Source: Kappaphycus alvarezii
Taxonomy: Eukaryota > Rhodophyta > Florideophyceae > Gigartinales > Solieriaceae
Direction: 5' to 3'
DNA: 64,000 nt
Assembly: GCA_002205965.3 (NCBI GenBank)
Contig: NADL03000466.1
Span: 1,178,001 to 1,242,000 of the forward strand
The notes beneath the pieces are model-generated. The model was not told the origin of the DNA. It did not search any database and saw only the letters and a list, made by a program, of their open reading frames with translations. A program made the position numbers and the translations under genes. Positions 1 through 11,522 of this stretch are shown in pieces. Position 1 is the stretch's first letter. Each line of letters begins with the position of its first letter.

Positions 1-2775
1 CGGCTCGTCTGCCATACGATAGAAGCGTCGTTTGTTTGGAATGGAAGCGAAAGACAGCGAGAAAGAATGATGTTCGTTCCAATGGCACTGTACGTACGCC
101 GACGCAGCACTAGAAACCCCGCGAAATTTCAATCGCTTTACTCACTCTAAAATATATTCGAAAATAATTTTCTATGCACTTTTCGCTTTGGCGGTGGCTG
201 AATTCTTGAAATTCGACTTGGGATTACATCCTTCGGTTAGAGGTTAACTATAGCCCAACATTAGTGGTTTCGGTGCCGAGCGTTTTCACGGTGCATGGTT
301 CGAACCTTTCCCACTTGCTATTTTGGTCCTTCAACAGAAAATTGTCAAACTGACAACACTTACCCAAGCAAAGAGTAAACATTGAAACCTATACCTTAAC
401 ACTGCAGGTCATGGCACTAACCAATGAGCTTCTCAGCTTACAGGCCTGATTATTTTCACAAAAAAAGTTCTCTGAAACAGTCCCACAGGAACCGAACAGT
501 CACCGTACCCTCTATATTAATGCTGTAACGTTTCTTACCAAACCAAAAACCGGAACGTTTACTGAGCGGATGCTATCCAAATTTCGGACCAGACCGATTA
601 TTTTTTTGAAAAATTTTCGAACCGATTGTTTCACTAAAAGATTGAGACCAGACCGCCAATATATTCATTTTCAAAGACCTTAATGCAACTTTTCATCACC
701 ACGCTGAGACCCGACCGTGAGATCCGGACCGTTTCGGACCGGTATGAGCCGGACCATGCTGTACTCTGTCTGATACTTTTACTTTCAACTAACCGGAAAG
801 CACCTTGCACTCCGTTGTAATGAATCTGTGTGTTTGGTGACGTTTTTCTTCTCAATTTGATGGGTTCTATCAAATCTATACTAAAAATCAGCTAGAGAAT
901 CAAAACTAGGACCGGGCTCACCTGAATAGTTTAAATTAAAATATTGCTTTTGGCATGGCGGCACCCGAGCCAGTTCCTGTACACCACAGAATTAATTCCC
1001 GGCATTAGAGCGTTTACGCCGTATTAAATTTCGCACGAAATCCGCACCAAACTTTCGATCTGGCAGTGCAAAATTATGGTACGTCAAATTAGAACTCTTA
1101 CTGTACGGATGCAAAAGCTTCCTCTAAAATTTATGAGTAATGCTTCAGGTACCCTTGCAGAACTACGTCACCAGTCGTCGGAACTTTCTACACATTGGTC
1201 TCCAATGTAAAAACAATTGTTCGACAAGCGGACTATCGTATTTGGAGTGCGCTTGCGTGACGCAACCCTGCATCTCTAAATTCTTTTTGGCGCTACGGAT
1301 CGATGCTTCCGAGGATCTGTTGCTCTATGCATGGAGGCTAACTTGAGATGCCTGGGCTGACGTCTCTCACCTAATCTCACGTATACAACATACTCAGAGT
1401 GTTATCTTCAACCTGAATAAATACTCGGAGGAGCAGTTTTTACAAAAAGAGAGAGGTCGGGCGAATCTGTACTGCGATGGGATAGTTTACGGGAAGCAAC
1501 GGTACGCCTGCGATACGATAAAAGCCTGTTGCATCGTATTACGTAGTCTATCTTCGGCTTGCACATAGTAAGAATTGGAACCCGTTTCTGGTGTGCGGTA
1601 CACACATCTTAGCTAGATTTTCTGGGAAGTAATAAGAACTACCGGAACTCCAAGGGCTCTGATTACTACACTACATAAAGATATTTTGCAGTCCCGAGCA
1701 GATATGTACGCCAAGGTCATTAAGATTCTGGTGCCCCTCCAAGAGCTGTTTGTGCTTTTTAGATTGCGCAAAGATAAGGATTTCACGGCCAGGAGGGAAT
1801 GGTTCCAACCAACGGGTGAGTAACTTTGGTCACAATAGATTCCACTGTTTTGTGTACCAGACAATCACTGCAGCAGATTGTTTCATTTTCTCGCTATTTA
1901 GACTTGAGGTGGGTCGTCGACACGACATGACACTTATACGACGGTCAGGAATCGAAAATAGTTTTAGAAATTTACTTCATTCCTGGTACAGAAAGCATTT
2001 GATAGAGTGCATAACACTGGAATAAAATGGGGCTCGAACTGCCGTATAATGGAACTGCAAAAGCTTCCACAAATTGGGCAAGGCATTACTTCGTAAGGCT
2101 ATTCAAAGCTTGCCGATTACCTGTAGGCCTACTGTACGTGTTATCGGCGCTAGTACTGAACTTGAAGACATGCATAGAGAAAATAAAGCAGATTAATCAC
2201 TACTTTGCTAAATGCCCCTTGTATTGAAGAGAGTAAGTTCCATTTTGAGTAATCAATGATAAGGGGGCGGCGAAGAGTTAAACGTAAAGTACGCAAAGAG
2301 GGAATGAGCGAAGCCCGCTCGCCGCGTACCGAGCACGCAATGTACGCGGCTTAACTGCCATCTTTAGCACCCAGCTTTTTTGGCGAGCAGCCCTAACACA
2401 CCCACCATTTGCTTCCTTTCTTTCATCGCCAGCTATCTCTCCTCTATCTCCAGCTGAAACGCCGCTCACCCAGATCAAGGCGGCGATATCAAGCTCTCCA
2501 TATTGCTTCGAAACGCTCCACTTCTCTGGCTGCGCGATATTGATGCGCTCTTCTTCCAACGACAGCCCTTTTACGTCTCATTGCTTTCCTTCGCTTGGAC
2601 AGAAACAGAGCTGCAAAATCATCTCCAGATTTCTCGGCATCTACATTCAGAGCTCGCCTCTCACGCGATCCACTCAAGCTCAGTACGCTGCTTCCCTCCT
2701 TGCTTTCTTCGATTCTCTAACTGCGTCTCAGGGCTCATCCCGCGGATGGCGTACCCTACGGCGAGCAACTGCTTT
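1..2775. other. Intergenic or unassigned sequence
   Basis: No recognisable gene. Only short open frames occur. The stretch at 580-760 carries several close copies of a short CGGACCG / GACCAGACCG motif, seen directly. Around 1,630-1,815 one plus-strand frame stays open for about 60 codons and ends at a GTGAGT that could be a donor splice site; it matches no family I know and has no clear continuation. The part from 2,280 to 2,775 is somewhat richer in GC and leads into the retroelement. I could not find the left LTR expected here. Confidence 0.5.
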
Positions 2776-3460
2776 TCATGCTTCGTTTGATACTTCTTGA
2801 TGGCGCGAGCAAGCTTGTTGTTTTTATTAAATTTCCGCGATTAAGTCATCCAGTAAAACCTCTTCCTCACTATATTCCTCGACGATACCTGACGCGATCT
2901 CATGTAGAACACATCGCTTTACGCTTAGGCGGCGCTGCTAGAACCACGCCCATGTTTGATTACCGTGGTCTTCTCCATTTAGAATAAATGCGAAAGCGAG
3001 CTTGAGATGTCTGGAGTGAGTAGCCAGACATTTCTCTCACCTGGACGCGCTCCCTGTAAAATCAGGGGTTCAGTTTTGATACAGGTTGGAACGTGCGACA
3101 CAAATGTGCCACCTGGACCAAGTGTTGATATGCTGCGTAAGGATATCTGTCCTGTGATCCCGGCGACGAGCTGCTTAGGGTTTTTGGGATAAGCCCCCCA
3201 AAAATGAAGAAGCGTTCGTAGGGTCGAAGTACCCTATGGAATGTTCCCCCCTCGAATTTTGCAGCCTTCAAAAAAATCTTCTCTCTCCTTCTCGAGACTC
3301 TCTATCTTCCATCAAGATGGCGAACTCCAACCTGGATATCCTTTTTCTTTTAGCCGTGCCGCTTGCGACCACCCGAGTTGTTACAGTAATCACTCACCCG
3401 AGAGTATCTCCGAGACACTCTAAGCGCCGTGTTTGAAGGGAATAACGACGGAAGACTTGG
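2776..3460 (+). repeat. Element leader/gag-start copy 1
   Basis: This stretch is repeated in the same orientation at about 8,876-9,490. Both copies carry the same blocks in the same order, from the GCGAGCAAGC-type start through the stretch around 2,880-3,060 to the block ending near CCGAGTTGTT. They differ by many substitutions and small indels. Similarity fades where the first copy runs into the gag-like region. I read it as the leader plus gag start rather than an LTR, because a strand-matched LTR-like repeat lies elsewhere in the element (7,700-8,671). Confidence 0.75.
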
Positions 3461-6400
3461 TGGACTTCAAACTCAAGCGGGAGATTACGAACGACGTGTT
3501 CGAGAGAAGGGAGCCGAGCAAGGAGTATCGATTCCGAAGAAGAGCTATGTTAGCTCGATCGACAAGTCCGTCCTGGAGATGTTTGTCCTGACCAGGTGGG
3601 TCCCAGTGGATCGAGTTGATTTGATAACCGATGAACATTTGAATACTTGCGATAGAGGAAAGGCCTGCATCCAACTTGGAGATAGATTACGACCTGGCTC
3701 AGGTTCGAGTTAGGGCATTCAGGAGGTCAAGATGGATAAGTTGCTGAAAAGTCTGAGGCTACAGGTGTGGAATCTTGGACTCCAGTACAGCAAGAAGCTG
3801 GAGGTTTGGACTACTACAAATTCATCGAAGCTCACTCCAAGCTGGCCGTGTGGCACATACTGCAACGCATGTCCACCTCAACTTCGCAAAGAGGATAAAG
3901 TTGAGCATCAGGTTGAACAAGAGAAAGCTGAAGGAGAACTACCCGATTTCATGAGGCAGACTGTTGCACAGGCGAAGACCCGATAGACTATGGTGGCCGC
4001 GAGTGAATTCGAAGACAGGAAATCTGACTCTGATGGAGAGCTCAAACCTATCGAGAAGGAACCTGGACGCCGTCGCAAGACAAAGGGTAACGGTCACGTG
4101 GAACAAAGAAGAAAGCTGAAGCGTACCGTCCAGGTGGTAGTGAGAACCCCAGTGCTGCACTAGGGTAACATGGATCGAGTTCCGGAGACCAGAACAAGCG
4201 ACGGACCCTTAGTTGTTTGAATCCGAAGTGCAACGAGAAGCACTGACTACGTGACTAAGCTTACAACTGCTAAGGAAGCTAAGAAGTTTATGGCTGAGTA
4301 TGAGTTCAAGAAGGCGAAGAAGAAAGGAGATCTGTGGAAGTTGACTGACCAGGAGGAAAACCTGGATTTGAAAAAAACTCCCTCATGTTTTCCGCTACCA
4401 TCTCTGAGGACCGTGTGCAGTTGCCGCTGTTGGCTGATCAAGGTTCGAATGCCAACATTCGTCCCCCGCACATCCTGGATGGAATTTTGAAGGTCGACCA
4501 GGATGTCAAAGAGGCCAAGTTGTACCATGTGCATGAATATGGGATGGTTGATAAGAACTTGAAGCCCCTGCGATGTAGCCGAAGAAATACTGTTACTGTT
4601 AAGCTGAATATCCGGCATGGCACCAGCCTGCTTTTGAGAAGGGTCGACTGGATGATCACCGACCAGCCGGTTGGTCAATCAATTTTAAGCAGGCACATCC
4701 TGTGTGCACTGGGACTGGACAGCCGTGTCTTGCTGGCAGCCGCCAGCGACCGGTACAAGTAGCAGGTGGATGTACCTGACCATCTGGCTCTGGCCATCTG
4801 GCTAAGGAAGAAAAGGACCTGGGCGACCGGGACGGGACGATCTAAGGCGTGCTCCGCGAGCGCAATCTTTCTTTTGGAAGCTCCTCTCACAGCCAGGGTG
4901 AAAGCAAGGACGACCTGCCGACAGCCGCCTGGCAAGCCGCTCCACTGATTATTCCGAAACCTGGTTCGAAAGACAAGGTCGGGATAGCCATTTATCTACG
5001 GCCAGTTTATGCAGCGACTGCAAAGGAGTCATGGCGATGCTCATCCTGGAAGCAGAAATTATGGGCTTTCAGGGGAGCATATGTTTGGCTAGTTTGGATT
5101 TTGAATCTGCCTTCTGGCAAACTCCGGTGCACCCAGATTCCTACACCGCATGTGGAATCGTCACACCCAGGATGTTACTGGCGTCGAAACGTCCCCTGGC
5201 TTGACTAGCAGACGCTGCAGCATACTTTCAGAGCTCAATGGAACCGCTATTCAGCGAGCTCCAGGACAACTAGAAGGCATGAATCGATGATTTTAGTGCG
5301 CATGCTAAGACTGAAGACGACCTGATCGCCGTGTTCGAATGATTCTTCTCAATATGCAACGAAAAAAGGCTCTATCTTTCTCCTGTTAGGTCCGTGTTAT
5401 TCGCGAAGAGTATCTGATGGTGTGGAAAAATTATTTCTGGAGATGGGTACAAATTTGATCCGTCCAGGATACGCGCTTTGCGCTACCTGGACGAACCAAT
5501 AACAAGCGCCGAGCTGGGCGGGTTCGTTTATTGTTGTCGGTGGATGTCTAATGCTATCCACAACTTTGCTGAGAGATTAAGCCCTCTGATTGACGTCCTG
5601 GAGGATAATTACAAGCGATCTGGAAAACTAACAAAGCGCTAGATCAATAATATAGCGTTGAGCACTCCGTGTTGGGGCAAACCCACGTCTAGGTGTTCCG
5701 CGATTTACAAGACACGCTGCTCAGCGCCGTCGAGTTGTCGCATCCGAAACCTGGAAGGGAGATCTGCGTATGAACCGATGAACAAGACCGGTTCTGGTCA
5801 GCTGTAGTCACCCAGGCACACCCTGACCAGTTCGAATTGCCGATAGAGGAGCAGAAGCGTGAACCAATAGCATTTCTGGGCGCCGAATTCAGGGATGCCC
5901 AGCTGGATTGGAGTACGTTCGGGAAAGGAGCTTACGCCATATTCCAGACGTTTGAGAAATCGGGTTACGTCCTGATGCGGACGGACGAATCCGACGCATA
6001 TTTATACGGATCATAAGATTCTCTTGTTTTTTTTTGCGCCGCTGGCGCTTGAACCTGCACTAGAGAGGCAAATAGTGTCGAACTTGCAGCGATGGGCATT
6101 GTTCATGTCCAGGTTATCCTACGTCATCGAGCACGTAGATGGAGAGTCGAATGTATTCGCGGACACCCTGACCAGGTGGACCAAGGGGTATCAGAAGAAC
6201 AAGCATACCCTCCGGACGGTCTAGAGCCTTCTGGATACCGCTGAACAGGTCATTCCGACGGCCGAAAATTTTATTTGGCCTGACCTGGAAGTCATCCAGG
6301 AAGCGGAACGAACCGTACCGAGTTAACCTGGATGCACCTAGACCCTGAAAGCAACCTATGGGAAACGAATGGACGCATTTGGATACCGGATAACAACCTG

Positions 6401-7699
6401 GAACTGCAGATGAAGATACTGGTTGCGTCATATTTCGGTACGCTGGGATATATAAGGATTGAGGTGACATTTAGTATACTGAAGGAGAACTTCACGTGGT
6501 CCAATATCGACCAGGATGCTAAGCAATTGGTCAAAGGTTGCTTGCATTGCATCATCACGCGAGCTGGTGACCTGGTTCCTAGGCCCCTAACGTGTTCTTT
6601 GCACGGCGAGAGACCAAAATAGGTCGCTCACATTGATATACTGTACATGGGACCCAGCCGAGACGGAAATTTATACGTTCTGGTTATCCGAGATGATCAT
6701 TCAGGATTCGTCTGCCTGTGGCCTACGGTGCCCACGACGGCTGGAGGGGCTGCGAATGCTTTTTTACATTAGTTAGGCTCGCTTGGGACGATGGAGTGGT
6801 TCGTAATTGATCAGGTGTCGCACTTCAAGAATCAGCTTGTGAAGGAGCCGGCTGCAGAATTGCGGGTGAAGCACCATTTCACTACTACTTACTCCCCTAG
6901 GGCTAACGGAACCGTGGAGAGAGTTTGCCCGGAGGTGTTACGTGCAACCCGTGCGCTATGCAGCGAATGGAAGCTGGCGCCGCGTGACTGGCCGGCTGTG
7001 ACCGAATCTGTGCAGAGTGTCCTGAACAACTCATACATGACCAGATTGGGTTTGCGGAACTCTGACCAGCCCAGCGTCTACCGGGCACCGATGGAAGTTT
7101 TCACGGGGCACGTCCCGACCCGGCCGTTGATGCGGGAACTACCCTTGCCGAAGTGAAAGGAAGCCTGATCTTCGGATGAGATCCAGATGCGCCAAGTTAT
7201 CAATATTGATGACGTCCAAGTAGCATTGGAAGAAATGCATCGGGACATTGAGAACCGATCTGGACGCGCGAGGCTGCGTCAAAGTCGAAGCACACAACAG
7301 GAAGACGAGCGTCCAGCCGGTGAATTTCCAGGTGGGCGACTTCGTGTCAGTGCGACGAGCGCAGGACAGGGGACATAAGCTGAAGTTCTTGTGGACCGGC
7401 CCGCGCCGAATTACCGCGTTAAAATCCGGGGTATTTTTCGAGACAGAGAACCTGGTGGAAGGAAAACGCGGCGAAGTGCATGCAAGACGTATAATTTTGT
7501 ATCGCGCAGATTTGGATGGGAGAGAGGTTTGTCCGGCTCTCGTCCTGGTGGCCGAACCAACGGAGGCAGTCTACCAGGATGCGCACCGATTGTACGATAT
7601 TCGCAAACTGAATGGACGGATTGATATCTAGGTTGATTGGGATGGTCTCCCGGATGAGGATGACAGACCTTTAGTGCAATTGGCTCTGAAAATTTTATT

Positions 7700-8671
7700 T
7701 ACTGCCATCGGCAGAGCTGATTTTGGTGATCTTTTTTTGATCTGATTTACTGCTAACCAGCACGCTTTATACAGTACATTAAGGGAAGTTTTCGCTTGTC
7801 GCCCACTGCTACTCTTGGTACAGTATAACCACCCGAGAGGGCTTGAGGGCTTGCTATCTGGACCACTCGGCCCGCAAATTGGACCTGATATTTTCTCAGG
7901 TGAAAGGCACCTATTGGGCCAAGTGTCTAATTTACTTATGTCTAACTTGGATCTCCCTTACTTGGCTGACCTTAACTTCACTTACCCGTCGTCGTAGATA
8001 ACCCTCTCCTAGCTAACTAGTATTGATAACTATCTAGCCACTAGGGAACCAGAATAAACAGACACCCCGGTGTTGGCTCTGAACTTAGCTCCCAACTTCC
8101 GCCTTTGGAGAAAGCTTGCCAACGGCAACTTTGGCTATAGCAAAGTTTATCCGCCCCGGTCCCCCTTTTTATTCCCTACCTCTCTATCCAATATTATAAT
8201 ATCCCTTTTGTTGTTTGTTTGTGATATTTACTCACATTTGGCGCCCCAGACTCCAACGTATATATAAATAGGGACTTCCAGGATGTCGTTGGCAACAACA
8301 TCCTTATCTCCAAGGGAGATATTCAGCACTGCTGACCCACTACTACATCTTCTTTGTCCAGTATTACACCCCTGGTGTCTATGACTCTTTGTAACCGGTC
8401 CTTATCAAAGTTCTAGCATTCCGCGGACCACAGTCCGGCTATACAACCCGGAGAACATGTATACCGTCCAGCCGTCCAAAGAATTACCCCAGCTCTTCCA
8501 ACTCCATTTCTCCTCACCGTTGGCGAGCTGTGTTACTGCATCGCAGGGTGCTGAAAGAGAAAGAGTGACAGCGAACACCCTGTGAGGCTTGGTATTTGTG
8601 TTGTTTTTCTCATTGTGAGACAAGGTTGCGTTCCTAGACGAGACGAACTAAGCACCGTGCATTGCCCTACA
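7700..8671 (+). repeat. LTR-like repeat, copy A
   Basis: The sequence following the chromodomain-like segment matches, over its whole length, the reverse complement of 63,035-64,000. Shared landmarks include the blocks around 7,830-7,930 (matching 63,750-63,850), the GCAGGGTGCT block near 8,545, and TTGTTTTTCTCATTGT near 8,600. Similarity stops at CTACA (8,667-8,671), a CA end typical of LTRs. A TGG at 8,678 followed by GAACCCCTGCAG could be a primer-binding site for the unit that follows. The left limit is uncertain by about 50 bases. Confidence 0.7.
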
Positions 8672-8875
8672 AGAACCTGGGAACCCCTGCAGCAGTTCTA
8701 GTAGGATCTCCCTGAGATGCTATGAAAGTGAGGCTTGAATTAAAAAGCGTTGGTACAATGTACCTGACCTGAACTGGTATGACCTCCGACAGACACCAAG
8801 TCAGGGGTAACTGTAGCACACAGCGTTCTACGCTTAGGCGGGACTCCTGTAACCATGCGCATTTGATTTCCATTG

Positions 8876-9490
8876 TCTTCTTCGTTTTCTACTACTTATT
8901 GGCACGAGCAAGCTTTTGTTTTTGTTGATTTCCGCGATAAGTTCATCCAGTAAAACCTCTTCTCACTTTGTTTCTCGACGATACCTGAAGCGGCCTCATG
9001 TAGAACACATCGCTCGAATCTTACGCAGATCTGCTGGAACCACGCCCATGTTTGATTACCGTGGTCCTCTCCCATACCGAATAAATTCGAGGGCGAGCTT
9101 GAGATGTCTGGAGTGAGAAGCCGGACATTTCGCTCACCTAGACGCGCTTCCTGGGAATTCTGGATGGTCCAGATCTGTTGAAGTTGGACACGTGCGACAA
9201 ACATGTGCCACCTGAACCGCGTGGTGATATGCTACATAATAAGATCTGTCGGGTGACCCCGGGCGACGAGCTGCTTAGGTTTTTTGGGATGAGCCCCTAA
9301 AAATGAAGGCGGCGTTCGTAGGGTCAAAGTACCCTGCAGAACGTTCTCCCCTCGAATTTTGCGGCCTCAAAAAAACTCTTCTCTCTCCGTCTCGAAACTG
9401 TCTATCTTCCATCCAGGTGGCAAACACGAATCTGGATGTGCTTTTTCGTTTAACCGCACCGCTTGTGACCCCCCGAGTTGTTTCACTTAT
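8876..9490 (+). repeat. Element leader/gag-start copy 2
   Basis: Second, diverged copy of 2,776-3,460, lying behind the LTR-like repeat. The arrangement leader-gag-pol-LTR-leader suggests that the remains of a second element share one LTR with the first, as in tandem insertions produced by recombination between LTRs. A shorter duplicate of part of the same leader (a TACGCTTAGGCGG block) also lies at about 8,826-8,885. Confidence 0.7.
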
Positions 9491-9625
9491 TTTTTTTAAC
9501 CTCTTCGCGCCGTTGAGCCACTAGCCACTTGAATCGGTCCCACAGAGTTTTACGGAATGGCTTTTGAACGTGCGTAAACACAACGCACGGTATCATATCT
9601 AGAAAGGCTCTGAAAACTTTGTCGT

Positions 9626-9910
9626 TTAGAGTTTCACTCTCTCCTCACCTGGGAATGTGAGCGTCTTCATCGCGCACGCAGCGCAGGAGGTAGGCGTTAT
9701 AGGTCCCAGAAAGCGGAATCGCTTAAGTTTCGACGTTCGAGGTCCTGCGGTGCTCGGTTCCAGAGAGGTAGTCGCAGTGGAATCGGCGGAATCAGAGCGA
9801 GGTAATCTAGCGGAAGTCGGCGCTGTGGGCCCAGAAGGAGGGTCGAGGGCGATGAAGGGCGGTTGCGAAGGAACGGGAGAGTTATCGCCGTCTAGGGTGA
9901 CTGTCGCCAT
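9626..9910 (-). CDS. Hypothetical Pro/Ser/Thr-rich protein, possibly a gene start
   Basis: An open frame of 94 codons begins with an ATG in a plausible context (MATVTLDGDN). It is rich in Pro, Ser and Thr, followed by a basic KLKRFR patch and a CAAC motif near its end. I do not recognise a family. It ends about 135 bp from the edge of the retroelement leader copy, so it may be the 5' end of a gene cut or displaced by that insertion. It could also be chance, since the stretch is GC-rich. Confidence 0.3.
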   Translation of the reverse strand: MATVTLDGDNSPVPSQPPFIALDPPSGPTAPTSARLPRSDSADSTATTSLEPSTAGPRTSKLKRFRFLGPITPTSCAACAMKTLTFPGEERVKL

Positions 9911-10589
9911 GATGCGACTGGTGCGGTTGTGCTGAGGTTGACCTCAAGGTCGAGGTCAAGAGCTCGGGAAAGGGAGAGGAACAGTATAGTGACCACGTGC
10001 GCAAACGTTTTGGCGCCAGTCTGTCGCGAGCTTGCACGAAACACTCGTTTAGAATGCGATTACTGCGAGGTTTCGTATTTGTATCTTGCTTATTTTTCGT
10101 GCACGTCATACAGTTGTGCAACGTGTACAACATGTACAACGTGTATATGAAATTTCTACGAATAATGGTATGGCGTAAGCTTTCTATTTCTGGGAGGGAA
10201 TCATTTCTTGCAGGCAATTAATTACGTACCATATCTTTCAAATATTAAATCACCCCACATTTCCCCCCTTACTTGGTAATTATTCCGAATGTAGTCCATT
10301 AGGGAATTAATTGCTTGGTAGTGTAATAGAATTACAGTACTTCATTAATTCATTACCTGTGATAGAATATTTTCTTGATTCCCGGCCATCACTAGTAGTT
10401 CCAGCAGGTTTCTCCGAAGGATTTCTGTGTGTGGAAGTTGGGCTGGTTTACAGCACAGGAGCGAGAGTAACCCCCGTGCGCCTGGCATTCTTCCTGCATC
10501 AACATCTCACACGGTGCTTCCTCCATGCCAAGGACAGTGCAACTGGAGACAAAGGTTGAGGATTCACAGGAAATACGATGACTGCAATA
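9911..10589. other. Intergenic
   Basis: No gene recognised. The open frames on both strands overlap each other and show no conserved motifs. The section 10,080-10,150 has clustered GTGCAACGTGTACAACATG-like near-palindromes. The section 10,200-10,400 is AT-rich. Confidence 0.4.
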
Positions 10590-11265
10590 CCTTCCCATAC
10601 CACCACCAAACGCGCCACCCGTAGCAGAGTTACAGTCTCAAGCAGCAATCAGGCCTCCCGATCTTCCCCGAGAGTCCATCACTCACTCGCCACAACTGCT
10701 GCAGGCTGGTAAATGTTTCTGGAGATCACACCGCAGACCTCTGCCCGTCTGGTTTCGGCAGACTCCGCAGTCACAACTCGGTTCGTAACGCGCGTGCGTT
10801 CCATGTGATCCGCGCTACTGGGCGTGATTGCGACTTCGAGATCCCATCCTCATCCCCGGTACCGAGCCCAGGTCAACTGACATTTTCCTTCAGCCCAATC
10901 CATTTTCTTTTTTTTGCGACTCCCGCCCCATTCCTATAAAGTCCCCACCATCTTCCAATCCAATCAAATCCAATACGCGTACAAACGCGACACAACTCGA
11001 TGGTGTTACTGAGATCGTCCATGATCGTCCATGGTGACAAGAATTGCAACTTCGAGAGCAATTTGGCCCGCCAACCCCTCAATCTTCCCAACGGCCTAAT
11101 CCCCTCCCCCATTTTCACCTACCAGTCCAACGCCCTCGACTGTCTGGGTGTCCCATCAAATGCCACCGCTCGCCTCCTGATGAATTTATCCCCTCTATCG
11201 CCTGCAGCTTCGCGATACAGGTTTATCGACCCACGAGTCAGGACGGACATCGAATAGCTGCATTT
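10590..11265 (+). repeat. Unidentified dispersed repeat, copy 1
   Basis: This stretch matches 49,420-50,030 in inverted orientation. Shared blocks, seen directly, include CTCATCCCCG(G/A)TACCGAG, the GTTTCGGCA(G/C)ACTCC block, AATTTGGCCCG..CCCCTCAATCT and CCAATGCCAC-type blocks, in the same order over about 600 bp. In one frame both copies give related peptides (LAR(Q/R)PLNLP and SNAT(A/T)R), so the repeat probably derives from a coding sequence. I do not recognise the family. It could be a decayed transposon or a duplicated gene fragment. Confidence 0.6.
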
Positions 11266-11330
11266 AGAATATGCTTACAGTTCCCAAACTTACACGTGTA
11301 CAGTTTCATGAAATGGAATGGAGCAGCAAT

Positions 11331-11363
11331 GTACAGTACAGTACAGTACAGTACAGTACAGTA
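11331..11363. repeat. (GTACA)n pentamer array
   Basis: More than six head-to-tail copies of GTACA, about 160 bp before the start of the long HEAT-like gene. It is one of several arrays of the same unit at gene borders in this window. Confidence 0.9.
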
Positions 11364-11522
11364 TACGGTCCTAAAATAACTTCATTACCGTATCTAAATC
11401 CGCATGCAAAATTTTGAGGGGATTATTATGCCGACTGCAAAAATCGTAAGCTTCTCGCACCTCCCCGTTGGACCTCAGCGCCATTTGACCGCAAATTCTT
11501 TCCTCTCTCCTCCTTCACGGTC

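Larger units (their letters stand above)
2776..8671 (+). mobile_element. Fossil Gypsy/chromovirus-like LTR retrotransposon
   Basis: An old, clearly broken Ty3/Gypsy-type element. Parts in order: leader and gag start (about 2,776-3,460), gag-like region (to about 4,380), aspartic-protease-like region (about 4,385-4,740), reverse transcriptase region (about 4,890-5,560), RNase H region (about 5,700-6,200), integrase zinc-finger and catalytic core (about 6,390-7,150), chromodomain-like tail (about 7,540-7,690), then a right LTR (about 7,700-8,671). The order protease-RT-RNase H-integrase with a chromodomain-like end points to chromoviruses. It carries many breaks, on the order of ten or more, spread over gag and pol. 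Divergence between the repeated ends suggests an old insertion. The left LTR is not recognisable. Confidence 0.85.

Noticed and set aside
11331-11363. Pentamer array as a CRISPR or telomere-like array
   Set aside because: The units are contiguous 5-mers without spacers, and are not a known telomere repeat.
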